Assembly: GCA_018712555.1 (NCBI GenBank)
Contig: DVGT01000063.1
Span: 1-54,868 of the forward strand
Length of the DNA stretch: 54,868 bases
Reading direction: 5' to 3'
Source of the DNA: Faecimorpha stercoravium
GTDB lineage: Bacteria > Bacillota > Clostridia > Lachnospirales > Bianqueaceae
Part shown: in pieces, positions 33,617 through 42,617 of the stretch
Layout: every line of letters starts with the position of its first letter
Numbering within the stretch: position 1 is the first letter of the stretch
Program-made: the position numbers and the translations under genes
Notes under the pieces: model-generated
Databases searched by the model: none
Seen by the model: only the letters and a program-made list of their open reading frames with translations
What the model was told of the DNA's origin: nothing

Positions 33617-34564
33617 CTAAAAGATTCCACTCTCGCCGGCCCGTTTAGCCAAGGCATTTGAGCCAAAGATTAGAATGATTCCGATGACGGACTTAAAGAG
33701 TCCGACTGCCGTTGAATAGCTATAAGAACCCTGTGTGATACCGACTGTGTACACATACGTATCAAAAGTCTCTGATACCGCTCGGTTCAAGGAGTTACTC
33801 ATCATGTAGATCTGCTCGAATCCTGTATCCAGCACATCTCCCAGACGCAGGATCAGCATCAGAACAACCGTGCTCCGAAGTGCCGGTAGCGTGACATGCC
33901 ATAACTGCCGGAAACGTCCCGCACCATCCACAATCGCTGCCTCATACAACTGCGTATCCACCCCGGCGATGGCCGCCAGATAGATAATCGTGCCCCAGCC
34001 GGCACCCTTCCAGATCGTTTGTCCTACGATCATGGGGCGGAACAGATCCTGCGATGTCAAAAACTGTACGCGCTCTATCCCGATGCTCTCCAGCACGCGA
34101 TTCACCACACCTGCGGGGGAAAACAATGTATACGTCAAAGATGCCACGATAACCCATGACAGGAAATGTGGAATATAGACACAAGTCTGTACCACGCGCT
34201 TGTAACGTTGGAATCGAAGCTCATTCATCATCAGCGCCAGAATAATCGGCGCAGGGAATGAAAAGATGATATTCAGAAAAGATATCCACAGCGTATTGGA
34301 AAACAACGTTCCGAACATACTGTTGCTGAAAAACATCTGAAAGTGTTTCAATCCTACCCAGGGACTCCTGAAGAGGCCTAGGAATGGATTATAGTCTTGG
34401 AATGCGATCACAAGACCCCACATAGGCGCGTACTTGAACACGATGTAATGAAGCAACCCGGGAATCATCAATATGTACAACCATTTATCCATTTTCAGGT
34501 TATGGATGAATCCCTTTTTCTGACCGGCTGTCTTCGATACGGCAGCCGCTTTGGCTTTAGGCAT
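33617..34564 (-). CDS. ABC sugar permease (LplB/YteP type)
   Basis: A 315-residue membrane protein with six predicted spans, the family motif YAPMWGLVIAFQDYNPFLG near residues 45-63, and the EAA-loop counterpart YEAAIVDGAGRFRQLWHVTL. The start at 34564 is set by GGGAGGG seven bases upstream; an earlier ATG at 34582 overlaps that site. It is the first gene of the permease-permease-binding protein-YetA operon, with its own promoter. Confidence 0.93.
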   Translation of the reverse strand: MPKAKAAAVSKTAGQKKGFIHNLKMDKWLYILMIPGLLHYIVFKYAPMWGLVIAFQDYNPFLGLFRSPWVGLKHFQMFFSNSMFGTLFSNTLWISFLNIIFSFPAPIILALMMNELRFQRYKRVVQTCVYIPHFLSWVIVASLTYTLFSPAGVVNRVLESIGIERVQFLTSQDLFRPMIVGQTIWKGAGWGTIIYLAAIAGVDTQLYEAAIVDGAGRFRQLWHVTLPALRSTVVLMLILRLGDVLDTGFEQIYMMSNSLNRAVSETFDTYVYTVGITQGSYSYSTAVGLFKSVIGIILIFGSNALAKRAGESGIF

Positions 34565-34604
34565 TTTATTCCCTCCCGTCATTTTGTGTGCTTTGCATGT
34601 TCAA

Positions 34605-34633
34605 ATACTACACCAGCTTGTGCATTTCATCAA
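34605..34633 (-). promoter_or_regulatory. Promoter of the pectin-oligosaccharide transporter operon
   Basis: TTGATG (34628-34633) and TAGTAT (34605-34610) with a 17-base spacer on the minus strand. The boxes are weak, consistent with a promoter that needs the upstream AraC-type activator. Confidence 0.45.
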
Positions 34634-34674
34634 TAATCATTTTGATTTTCCCATAATCATTTCGTAAAATGACA

Positions 34675-34702
34675 ATAGAGGCGCCTATCTAAGCGCCTCT
34701 AT
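34675..34702 (-). terminator. Hairpin after the AraC regulator gene
   Basis: A 10-bp stem (ATAGAGGCGC/GCGCCTCTAT, loop of eight) lies between the regulator gene and the transporter promoter, followed by a broken T-run. Confidence 0.6.
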
Positions 34703-34748
34703 CTGTTCTAATCTTCCTATTTTCTTAAGGGAATCCTGGGTTTTCCTA

Positions 34749-37034
34749 TCACTCTTTCGTCGTTTTGCCATGCAGCTCACGATACTGTCCCGGTGTCATT
34801 CCCTCTTTCTTCTTAAAACTCCGTATGAAATTCTGTGCGTTACTATAACGCAGCCGAGCCGCAATCTCCGCAATCGGCTGACTGGTCGAGGCCAGCCATT
34901 CCTTCGCCTTCTGAAAGCGAGTATTATCCAGACACTGTGAAAATGTCATACCATATCGGTCTTTGAAAATCTGCCAGAGGAACATGGAATGATAGTGCAA
35001 TTCCGTAGCACAGGACTCCAGGGTCAGATCCGTGTCGTATTCCTGGCGGATTTTCTCCATAAGAAGTTCCGCCGTCTGGTTCTGATGATTGGACCTTCTT
35101 TCCTGCAGATACGATAGGATCGGCAAGATCAGATCTTTCCATAAAAAGCAGCAAGCTGAATCCACATCGTTCAGGTCCTCTACGCTCTCGTAAATCCGTG
35201 TTAAATTGGGGTATAGCCTACTGTATTCCACTTCCAGCTCGTCTGCCACACTCAGCACATCGGAAGCAACCCGAATCATATACAGTCGATACTCAATGGG
35301 TTCCCTCCAACCGCCGAAAATATCCTGCACAATCTCCTGTACCAACCGTTTGGCTGTCTCCGTGTTACAATTCTGAATCGTATAGTGCAGATCTCTGACC
35401 TTCTCCGCAGGATATGCCTGTTCCGTTCTTTCTTCTCGTTCAAACTCCGTATACACAATCATCTCCTGACCATAGAAGGTCTTATATAAGAGCGCATTAT
35501 TGCTTTCCTGATACACTCTTCTGACCTGCGACAAGCTCTTAAAGCTGTCACTGATACTGATATTGACCTTGATGCCCGCCATAGATTCGGCTCGCCTCAT
35601 AATCTCCTCCGCATATCGCGTGATGGGATGTTCCGTGTCCGTCTGTTCATCTCGAATCAGTACGATCAGTCTTCTCTCATAATATACCACCGGCCAACGG
35701 TTCTTCTCCGGAATAACTCCGCTGACCAGCTGAGCCATAAAAACCCTGGCATAGTCTTCCAGAATACCGCTCTGCTCTGCGTTCTGATACCAGATCACAG
35801 CCAGCTTCATGCCATCCCATTCATTCTGTTCTTCCATTTGATATGCTTTCATCTCATCTTCCGACAGATGCCCTCGCAGCAATTTAATAAAGAACAGTTC
35901 TTGCAGCTGCGACCTACTTTCACTCATACGTTCCTGCAACATCACATTTTCATCGGAGAGCTGATTCAGCCCTCTCTCGATCACTTCCAATTCACTCGCT
36001 TGTGGATTATTGCCCGGCAGCAGTGCCTTGGCCCGATCATATACCTTTCGCACCGGACTATAAAGCCTTCGACTGATCACAAAAATCATTCCGCCAAGCA
36101 CCAGCAGAATCACAGCGCAAAGAAGGAGTACGACCCAATATATGGACATCGCGACTTGCCGCACTTGTGCTCCCGATGTCATCTTCACATATGTATATCC
36201 ATTCTCGTCTCGCAGCGTACTGACATAAATATCCCCCGAACGATAGATGCCCGTCTCTTCCGACAAGGACATCTCCGATAGCTCCGGGATGACACGATAA
36301 TCCTGGCCCACCATCTCCGCATCCTGATGGTACAGAATCTTTCCTGTATCAGATATCAGGATAAGCGGTGTTTCTCCGTGTCCGTCCATGAACAATTCCT
36401 GCATCTCTTCTGCGGAAAAACTCACTACAATCGCAGCCTGCCGGCTGGAAATATACATCGGAAGCTTGATAAACAGGCATAATCCATCTATCTCATAGCT
36501 ATCATTGAGTCCTTTTTGTTTCAAACCTTCCCACGAATCTACGTACGCCCAGAAAATGGTCTGTTTCTGTTCTTCGTGCTCCATCATGATGGTCAGCAAG
36601 ACATTGTCTTCTTCTGCCGTTTCAAAATATCCGGCTTCACTCACTCCGATTACATATGAATACTGAAAATTGACCAGATACACCCCACTGATAGTATCTT
36701 GAAAATAGGATCCGCCGCGTAAAAACTGCCGAATCTGTGTCAATGCCTCATAATCCTGAAAATCCAGATCCTGGTAGGTATATCGTACAATCTCGCTGCG
36801 GAGTCCCGAATAGGCATAGTAATTCTCCACAGCCTGCATCATATCCTCCATACGCGTCATGGAGGAATTCAAATACTCCTCATCTGCCTGAAACAACGCT
36901 TCCCTCATCTGGTCCGATGTCTTTGCCGCTGCATATATACCTAGAACCAATACCGGGATGAGTGCAATCAATGCTGAGAAAATGACCAAATTTCGATAAA
37001 ACCGTCCGTTTGAATGATGATTTCTCCTCTTCAT
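34749..37034 (-). CDS. Membrane-bound AraC-family regulator (YtdP-like)
   Basis: A 761-residue protein with one membrane segment (about 16-36), an extracytoplasmic Cache-like sensor region (about 40-275) and a second membrane segment (about 278-300). A HAMP-like and long cytoplasmic region follows, ending in a C-terminal AraC-type double helix-turn-helix (LESCATELHYHSMFLWQIFK; PIAEIAARLRYSNAQNFIRS). YtdP-type regulators sense an outside signal and activate adjacent Ytc/Lpl operons. I start it at the ATG at 37034, with AGGAGA upstream and an ATGA overlap with the phosphatase gene. A longer frame exists but is less likely. It should control the operon downstream. Confidence 0.9.
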   Translation of the reverse strand: MKRRNHHSNGRFYRNLVIFSALIALIPVLVLGIYAAAKTSDQMREALFQADEEYLNSSMTRMEDMMQAVENYYAYSGLRSEIVRYTYQDLDFQDYEALTQIRQFLRGGSYFQDTISGVYLVNFQYSYVIGVSEAGYFETAEEDNVLLTIMMEHEEQKQTIFWAYVDSWEGLKQKGLNDSYEIDGLCLFIKLPMYISSRQAAIVVSFSAEEMQELFMDGHGETPLILISDTGKILYHQDAEMVGQDYRVIPELSEMSLSEETGIYRSGDIYVSTLRDENGYTYVKMTSGAQVRQVAMSIYWVVLLLCAVILLVLGGMIFVISRRLYSPVRKVYDRAKALLPGNNPQASELEVIERGLNQLSDENVMLQERMSESRSQLQELFFIKLLRGHLSEDEMKAYQMEEQNEWDGMKLAVIWYQNAEQSGILEDYARVFMAQLVSGVIPEKNRWPVVYYERRLIVLIRDEQTDTEHPITRYAEEIMRRAESMAGIKVNISISDSFKSLSQVRRVYQESNNALLYKTFYGQEMIVYTEFEREERTEQAYPAEKVRDLHYTIQNCNTETAKRLVQEIVQDIFGGWREPIEYRLYMIRVASDVLSVADELEVEYSRLYPNLTRIYESVEDLNDVDSACCFLWKDLILPILSYLQERRSNHQNQTAELLMEKIRQEYDTDLTLESCATELHYHSMFLWQIFKDRYGMTFSQCLDNTRFQKAKEWLASTSQPIAEIAARLRYSNAQNFIRSFKKKEGMTPGQYRELHGKTTKE

Positions 37035-37717
37035 GTCTCCTGACTCCATACACGATTTAGAATCGCCGCTTCCAGCTCCTCTACCGTGCCGCATAGATAA
37101 TCGGCGCCCGCTTCGGTCAGCTCCTTCCGACTTCCATATCCAAATAGCACACCGATGCTAAAAAGCCCTTCTTTCCTGGCTCCTTCTATATCATGCATAC
37201 GATCCCCAACCATAATTGTCTGTTTCGGCACTGTTCCCATGCGCCGCATAGCTTCTGCAATCACCTCTGCCTTCCGCGTTCTGGCCCCAGACAATTCGCT
37301 GCCCGTCACTTCATCCATGTATTCCATTAACTGAAAATGTTCTAAAATACGTCTCGCATAGATCTCCGGCTTCGAAGTCGCCAGTCCGATCCGAAACCCC
37401 GCAAGACGCAGTCTGCCAAGCATAGAGGCAATCCCCTCGAATACATCGTTCTCAAAGATCCCTACCACCGCAAACCGTTCCCGATACTTCTCTACGGCCT
37501 TCCTTGCCTTCATCTCATCCAAAGACGCATATTCCATGAACTGTTCCTTCAGTGGTGGACCGATGAAACATTCTAATTTCGTCAGATCCTCCTCCTGGAT
37601 TCCGAAGCTTGCCAAGGCATACTGAACACATCTCGTGATTCCGATTTTAGGATCCGTCAGGGTCCCATCCAAGTCGAATAAAATCGTTTCTTCCATCATT
37701 TTGCACTGATTCTCCAT
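37031..37717 (-). CDS. HAD-superfamily phosphatase (subfamily IA, phosphoglycolate phosphatase-like)
   Basis: A 228-residue cytoplasmic hydrolase with the HAD motifs: ILFDLDGTLTDP (nucleophile Asp near residues 14-18), GLATSKPE as motif II, a Lys in motif III, and MVGDRMHDIEGARKEG as motif IV. A cap domain sits between motifs I and II. The substrate is uncertain; relatives hydrolyse phosphoglycolate, nucleotides or sugar phosphates. It is the first gene of a two-gene unit with the AraC regulator, joined by an ATGA overlap. Near-consensus promoter upstream; the ribosome site is weak and the ATG nearer 37699 is possible. Confidence 0.85.
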   Translation of the reverse strand: MENQCKMMEETILFDLDGTLTDPKIGITRCVQYALASFGIQEEDLTKLECFIGPPLKEQFMEYASLDEMKARKAVEKYRERFAVVGIFENDVFEGIASMLGRLRLAGFRIGLATSKPEIYARRILEHFQLMEYMDEVTGSELSGARTRKAEVIAEAMRRMGTVPKQTIMVGDRMHDIEGARKEGLFSIGVLFGYGSRKELTEAGADYLCGTVEELEAAILNRVWSQET

Positions 37718-37738
37718 TTTCTCTGTTCGTCTGTTTCC

Positions 37739-37767
37739 ATTATACTATTTTCATCCAAAAGCCGCAA
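37739..37767 (-). promoter_or_regulatory. Promoter of the HAD-AraC operon
   Basis: TTGCGG (37762-37767) and TATAAT (37739-37744) with a 17-base spacer on the minus strand, divergent from the arabinofuranosidase gene. Confidence 0.7.
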
Positions 37768-37796
37768 GGTTTTTTTAACAATAAGGAGGTCACAAG

Positions 37797-39668
37797 ATGA
37801 ATTCTGCACAAATTATCCTGCATCCAGATCAAAAAGGACCTGCTATCTCTCCCAGCATGTACGGCATCTTCTATGAGGATATCAATCATGCGGGTGACGG
37901 CGGTCTCTATGCCGAACTCGTACGCAATCGCGGTTTTATGGATGCTCGCGTACCCGAAGGAACCTGGTACTACGGCGGACAGTTCCGTACGCGCCAACGC
38001 TTTACGCATCCATTTTCCCTGGAAGATCCTCTTCCCGGTTGGCAGTCAGAAAATCTGGGAGAGGCTCGAAGCCATATTTCTCCCAAGATACACTCTCCGC
38101 GAAATCCCAGGGTGCCCAATCAACTGCACTGGACAGTTCTGCACGCCGATCAGGGCCGTGCTTCGATTATCAACCAGGGGTTCTGGGGAATGGCCCTACG
38201 GCCTGTCACATACCATCTGACACTAATCGTTCGTTCACCCCAGATTGCATCCATACAGGCCGAGCTGATTGATCCTTCAGGAGCCATCGTCGCCTCGGCG
38301 GCCTGTTCCGGCATCCGCCCCGACTGGTGCAAACTCTGTATTTCTCTTCCCGTCCACGAATGTGTCACCGGATGCGTCCTGCGTTTTACTGCTTCTGAAG
38401 ATGGTGAAATCGACTTCGATTATGTCTCTCTTCTGCCCGAAGATGCTCACCGGGGTGTCTTCGATCCCCAACTTTTCCAGATGCTTGCGGATCTGCATCC
38501 CGCGTTTCTTCGCTTTCCCGGTGGCTGTATTGTGGAAGGCATGTGTCTGGAAAATGCCTGGAACTTTGAACCGACACTGGGAGCCCCAGAAGATCGTCCC
38601 GGTTGTTGGAACCTGTGGAACTATCGACGTACCGATGGCCTTGGTTTTCACGAGTTTCTTCAGCTCTGTGAAGATCTCTCTGCCGATGCCATGTATGTAG
38701 TCAACTGCGGCATGTCCTGTCAAAACCGCAACAGCGAAAGCGCTTCTCCCGAACAGACAGAAATGTTCTTACAGCGCGCCATTGATGCCATCGAATATGC
38801 CATCGCGCCTGTCGACACTCCTTGGGGAAAACGGCGTGCCGAAGCCGGACATCCTGACCCATTCCCCCTGAAATATCTGGAGATCGGAAATGAAAACTAT
38901 GGTCCTGAATATGTACGGCGCTATCACGAGTTTTATACCCATCTGAAAGCTCGTTTCCCTGAGCTCATCTATCTGGCCACCGACCGCACCGGCCTGAATC
39001 CTTCCGAAATCGACATGATGGACGATCACTATTACATGGCTCCCGAATACTTCGCTTCGCTGTATCATCGGTACGATAAGGAACCTCGCGGTCAATACAC
39101 GATCTATGTTGGAGAGTATGCCTGCAAAACCGATGTGGGCATCGGCAATCTGACGTCTGCAATCTCAGACGCCATCTTCCTCATGGGCTGCGAAAATAAC
39201 GGCGATGTGGTGAAAATGACTTCCTACGCACCCCTTTTCTGCCATCAGAAAGATCGGCGCTGGAGCGTGAATCTGATCTGTTTTGAAGATGGAAAATGTT
39301 TTGGAATTCCTACCTACCATCTGCTCAAACTCTTTGCCCAATATCGTCCCGATTACATGATCGCAACTGAGACGATGACCGAATCCTTTACCGGAGAGGC
39401 CCACGTCTTCTGCAACGCAGGCATGAAGGGGGATCAACTGATTGTTAAAATCGTAAACTTCAGCCAAGATCCCTCTGCCATCCGTCTGAATTTGGGCGAT
39501 TATCAAGTCAAGGATGCATATACCATGTCTCACCGGGATGCGCGTGCTGAAAACTCCATCGAGCATCCTGACAACGTCTGTGTGCGCCCTCTATCCCTGC
39601 CAAGCGATACACTCACACTGCCGCCCTATTCTTTTGCCATGTTGATCTGTGAATCCACAAAAAAATAA
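37797..39668 (+). CDS. GH51 alpha-L-arabinofuranosidase
   Basis: The enzyme removes terminal alpha-L-arabinofuranosyl residues from arabinan or arabinoxylan fragments. The 623-residue protein begins with the GH51 segment SMYGIFYEDINHAGDGGLYA (about 20-39), followed by an inserted carbohydrate-binding-like beta domain (about 75-210). The barrel carries the acid/base Glu in EIGNENYG near 366 and the nucleophile Glu in VGEYAC near 440, and a C-terminal beta domain ends the chain. No signal peptide, so it acts inside. AAGGAGG lies nine bases before the ATG. It is divergent from the HAD-AraC operon, which may control it. Confidence 0.94.
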   Translation: MNSAQIILHPDQKGPAISPSMYGIFYEDINHAGDGGLYAELVRNRGFMDARVPEGTWYYGGQFRTRQRFTHPFSLEDPLPGWQSENLGEARSHISPKIHSPRNPRVPNQLHWTVLHADQGRASIINQGFWGMALRPVTYHLTLIVRSPQIASIQAELIDPSGAIVASAACSGIRPDWCKLCISLPVHECVTGCVLRFTASEDGEIDFDYVSLLPEDAHRGVFDPQLFQMLADLHPAFLRFPGGCIVEGMCLENAWNFEPTLGAPEDRPGCWNLWNYRRTDGLGFHEFLQLCEDLSADAMYVVNCGMSCQNRNSESASPEQTEMFLQRAIDAIEYAIAPVDTPWGKRRAEAGHPDPFPLKYLEIGNENYGPEYVRRYHEFYTHLKARFPELIYLATDRTGLNPSEIDMMDDHYYMAPEYFASLYHRYDKEPRGQYTIYVGEYACKTDVGIGNLTSAISDAIFLMGCENNGDVVKMTSYAPLFCHQKDRRWSVNLICFEDGKCFGIPTYHLLKLFAQYRPDYMIATETMTESFTGEAHVFCNAGMKGDQLIVKIVNFSQDPSAIRLNLGDYQVKDAYTMSHRDARAENSIEHPDNVCVRPLSLPSDTLTLPPYSFAMLICESTKK

Positions 39669-39685
39669 AAAAGGTCTGCAAAAAA

Positions 39686-39723
39686 GGACTTGCGAGAAAC
39701 GAATCCACGTTTTTCGCAAGTCC
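39686..39723. terminator. Terminator between the GH51 gene and the KDPG aldolase gene
   Basis: A 15-bp stem with one mismatch (39686-39700 with 39709-39723) is followed by TTTTTT on the minus strand and by CATTTTA on the plus strand. It serves the two convergent genes. Confidence 0.8.
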
Positions 39724-39753
39724 CATTTTATGAAAACTTTTTTATAAAATCAA

Positions 39754-40719
39754 TTACTTCTTCTGTACCAGATGTACTGCGAATCCGCCGAAGTCCTGCT
39801 TGAAGTAGATCGCGGTCATATTGCCCTTTGCATCATACTTGCAAGTATCCTCGTCAAACTCGTATCCCTTAGACTTCAGGTAAGCGATCGCTCTGGACAG
39901 ATAGTTCGTTGCAATCGCAATATGTCCGTTCTTACCCAGATACGGTGTCTTCATCACTTCTACTGCGGTACCCGCAAACACGGAGCTATTACCCACCTTG
40001 GCGCCGAAGCCGAAAGCTGCCTCGAACAGCTTCGCAATGGACTCGGCCTCTTCTGCATTTTCTGCATTGATACCGATATGTGCCAGCTCGAAGCCCAGCA
40101 TGGTCTGTACGGCTTCGCGGGTCATATCCCGAATCTTGTCGAAGTCACCAGCCTCGATCAGATCTTCCTTCACCATCCAGGAACCACCGCAAGCAATGAT
40201 CTTGGGGAAGGACAGATAATCATTCAGATTCTTCGCATTCACACCACCGGTAGGCATGAACTTCATGTTCGTATACGGTGCTGCCAACGCCTTGATCGCC
40301 GCCACGCCGCCATTCACTTCTGCGGGGAAGAATTTCACCACTTCCAGACCCAGCTCAATCGCCTGCTCGATATCAGAAGGATTCGCTGTACCTGGAGTCA
40401 CCGGAACGCCTTTCTCTACACAGTAACGAACCACCTTAGGATTCAGACCGGGGCTCACGATAAACTTTGCACCTGCAGCTACCGCACGATCTACCTGATC
40501 GGTCGTCAATACCGTACCTGCACCAACCAGCATCTCCGGTACTGCCTCGCTGATTCTGCGAATCGCCTCTTCTCCTTCCTTAGTACGGAAAGTAACCTCT
40601 GCACAGGGCAAACCACCTTCGCAAAGAGCCTTTGCCAGCGGAACTGCCTTCTCCACATCGCTAATCTTGATGACCGGTACAATACCGATCGCAGAAATTT
40701 TTTCTAATACTTCATTCAT
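39754..40719 (-). CDS. eda: KDPG/KHG aldolase fused to a C-terminal VOC domain
   Basis: The N-terminal about 210 residues are a complete KDPG aldolase, which splits 2-keto-3-deoxy-6-phosphogluconate into pyruvate and glyceraldehyde-3-phosphate. Visible are Glu41 and Arg45 in AEVTFRT, SPGLNP, the Schiff-base Lys129 in VVKFFPAE, and FMPTGGV. From about 212 to 321 a second domain of the glyoxalase/VOC type follows (FELAHIGINAENAEEAESIA, NGHIAIATNYLSRAIAYLK, GGFAVHLVQKK). The role of the added domain is unknown; I have the impression that this fusion recurs in gut Clostridia. The enzyme would receive galacturonate-derived carbon, fitting the adjacent pectin genes. Confidence 0.93.
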   Translation of the reverse strand: MNEVLEKISAIGIVPVIKISDVEKAVPLAKALCEGGLPCAEVTFRTKEGEEAIRRISEAVPEMLVGAGTVLTTDQVDRAVAAGAKFIVSPGLNPKVVRYCVEKGVPVTPGTANPSDIEQAIELGLEVVKFFPAEVNGGVAAIKALAAPYTNMKFMPTGGVNAKNLNDYLSFPKIIACGGSWMVKEDLIEAGDFDKIRDMTREAVQTMLGFELAHIGINAENAEEAESIAKLFEAAFGFGAKVGNSSVFAGTAVEVMKTPYLGKNGHIAIATNYLSRAIAYLKSKGYEFDEDTCKYDAKGNMTAIYFKQDFGGFAVHLVQKK

Positions 40720-40755
40720 CGCATTGATCTCTCCTTGTTTAGATTCTTTATCCTT

Positions 40756-40783
40756 ATTATAGATGTTTTTCGGATAAAGTCAA
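40756..40783 (-). promoter_or_regulatory. Promoter of the KDPG aldolase gene
   Basis: TTGACT (40778-40783) and TATAAT (40756-40761) with a 16-base spacer on the minus strand. Confidence 0.7.
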
Positions 40784-40802
40784 GCCTTTTTTCTGATTCC
40801 GC

Positions 40803-41060
40803 TTAATCTCTGTGAAAAAGAGAGAATCCTTTTTTCTCATAGGGTTCTGTATGTACACCTGTCACCGTATAACCCGTGGCATCGACTACCCTGCGCAGAT
40901 CCTCTTCGCTGATAGCGGATTCTGCGAGAATCTCCGTCCTCTTTTTATGAAAAGACGAGCTCACCTTCTTCACTGCAAACGCCTTGCGAATCGCATCATT
41001 CACATGTGCTTCGCACATACCGCATGCCATTCCTTCTACATCCAATGTGATCTTGACCAT
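40803..41060 (-). CDS. Small heavy-metal-associated (HMA/CopZ-like) protein
   Basis: An 85-residue protein with the ferredoxin-like HMA fold signature GMACGMCEAHV; Cys13 and Cys16 would bind Cu(I) or another soft metal. A charged tail ends in FSLFHRD. The start at 41060 is set by AAGGGAG eight bases upstream. No copper ATPase or regulator is adjacent, so its partner is not evident. It lies just upstream of the KDPG aldolase promoter, in the same orientation. Confidence 0.85.
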   Translation of the reverse strand: MVKITLDVEGMACGMCEAHVNDAIRKAFAVKKVSSSFHKKRTEILAESAISEEDLRRVVDATGYTVTGVHTEPYEKKGFSLFHRD

Positions 41061-41167
41061 ATTTACCGCTCCCTTCCTCACACTTTCTCGAGTTAGATTA
41101 TACTATATTTCTTTCTTATTTTCAATATTTTCAAAGTTTTTTTGCGGATTGGGACGTTCCCTCTCTG

Positions 41168-41176
41168 CATACACTA
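41168..41176 (+). promoter_or_regulatory. Possible sporulation sigma (E/K-like) -10 element
   Basis: CATACACTA fits the mother-cell -10 patterns CATAnnnTA (sigma-K) and CATACAnT (sigma-E), and lies 30 bases before the SleC-like gene. No convincing -35 box was found, so this is weak. Confidence 0.3.
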
Positions 41177-41205
41177 TCCTGAACTCTGACTGTGAGGTAA
41201 AAACA

Positions 41206-42489
41206 ATGCGTTTATTTCGTGAAATGCCCCCTGTTATGGATGTTTCTTCCCAAGGGCTGATTCGTCCCCAGGCTCGTACACTGGTAGGATTTCGTCCCAT
41301 TCCCGGAGCTCTGGTCACACTGCGGGATATGAATGGTACGCTCCTGGAACAGGTTCGTACGGATGAATCGGGGAATACTCCTCTTCTGGAAGTCCCGACG
41401 CCTCCCTTAGAATATTCCTTAGAACCGGATTCTCCGCAGCCTTATGCACAATATACACTGACCCTGGAAGGCGAAGGGGTACAAACCGTCACTGTAGAAG
41501 GAACACAGGTACTTCCCGGTGAAATCACTCTGCAGCAGTTAACTGCTATAGATACTGCAACGGCAGATCTAGTCTCTCCCGTTCCTGTGGCAGATGAAAC
41601 ACTGATCAACATCGGCCCCAGTACACTCTATGGCAATTATCCGCCAAAGGAACCGGAAGCCAGCGTCAAGCCTCTAAATCCGGATGATGGGTTTGTCGTT
41701 CTCAACGAAGTTGTGATTCCGGAATACATCGTGGTACATGATGGCACTCCTTCCTCCAATGCACAGAACTACTGGATTCCCTATGCTTCCTATATCGCGA
41801 ATGTAGCTTCCAGCGAGATCTACTCCACCTGGGAAGAAGCCGCGATCACCGCCAATGTCCTGGCCATTCTTTCCTTCACGCTGAATCGAGTATACACGGA
41901 ATGGTATCGCTCCAAAGGCTATGATTTTACAATTACCTCCTCCACGGCCTATGACCATAAATTCATCTATGGACGCAGTATCTATGAAAATATCGCGCGA
42001 GTCGTGGACTCCGTCCTGACAAACTACGTGACACGACCCGGTATTGAACAGCCTCTCCTGACTCAATACTGCGATGGCCGTCAGGTATCCTGCCCCAATT
42101 GGATGACCCAATGGGGGAGCCAGCATCTGGCAACGCAAGGATACAATGCCGTCTCGATTCTTCGGTACTACTATGGCGCGGATATCTATCTGGAGACGGC
42201 GAACCGGGTTTCCGGCGTCCCTTCCTCCTTCCCCGGCTATAACATTCAGGAAGGAAGCCGTGGAACCGATGTCCGCACGATTCAACGCCAGCTCAATGCG
42301 ATTGCTAAAAACTATCCCGCCATCCCCACTGTGGCCGTGGATGGGATCTTTGGTCCCGCTACGAAGGCCTCTGTGCAGAAATTTCAAGATGTCTTCAATC
42401 TGCCGCCGAATGGCATTGTGGACTATCCCACCTGGTACCGTCTCTCCCAGATTTATGTGGCGGTCACTCGTATCGCAGAACTGAATTAA
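41206..42489 (+). CDS. SleC-like spore cortex-lytic family protein
   Basis: SleC-type proteins of clostridia hydrolyse spore cortex at germination. The 427-residue protein starts at the ATG at 41206 (TGAGGT upstream), where similarity begins; a longer frame overlaps the HMA gene on the other strand. An N-terminal beta-rich region (about 20-160) precedes the catalytic-type domain (about 175-340) with IPEYIVVHDG, ASSEIYSTW, FTLNRVYTEWYRSKGYDFT and LTQYCDGR. A peptidoglycan-binding domain (about 345-420: GSRGTDVRTIQRQLN and VDGIFGPATKASVQKFQ) ends it. No classical signal peptide. Some relatives are only structural, so enzyme activity is likely but not certain. Confidence 0.82.
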   Translation: MRLFREMPPVMDVSSQGLIRPQARTLVGFRPIPGALVTLRDMNGTLLEQVRTDESGNTPLLEVPTPPLEYSLEPDSPQPYAQYTLTLEGEGVQTVTVEGTQVLPGEITLQQLTAIDTATADLVSPVPVADETLINIGPSTLYGNYPPKEPEASVKPLNPDDGFVVLNEVVIPEYIVVHDGTPSSNAQNYWIPYASYIANVASSEIYSTWEEAAITANVLAILSFTLNRVYTEWYRSKGYDFTITSSTAYDHKFIYGRSIYENIARVVDSVLTNYVTRPGIEQPLLTQYCDGRQVSCPNWMTQWGSQHLATQGYNAVSILRYYYGADIYLETANRVSGVPSSFPGYNIQEGSRGTDVRTIQRQLNAIAKNYPAIPTVAVDGIFGPATKASVQKFQDVFNLPPNGIVDYPTWYRLSQIYVAVTRIAELN

Positions 42490-42505
42490 CCCCCATCGTA
42501 GACGA

Positions 42506-42560
42506 AGGCTTTCCCTCATACTGCCTTGCGCAGCACCAAGGAAAGCCCTCTGTTTTCTTA
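42506..42560 (+). terminator. Probable terminator after the SleC-like gene
   Basis: GGCTTTCC and GGAAAGCC arms enclose about 25 bases with a smaller CTTGCGCAG-type fold, followed by CTCTGTTTTCTT. Confidence 0.5.
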
Positions 42561-42617
42561 TACTCTACCATGAGTTTATGACTACGTCTCTACGAAATCT
42601 TAAACATTCTGAAAATC

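Noticed and set aside
40984..41205. Longer SleC-like protein with an N-terminal extension
   Set aside because: The upstream part overlaps the HMA gene on the other strand and has no recognisable signal; the ATG at 41206 has a ribosome site.
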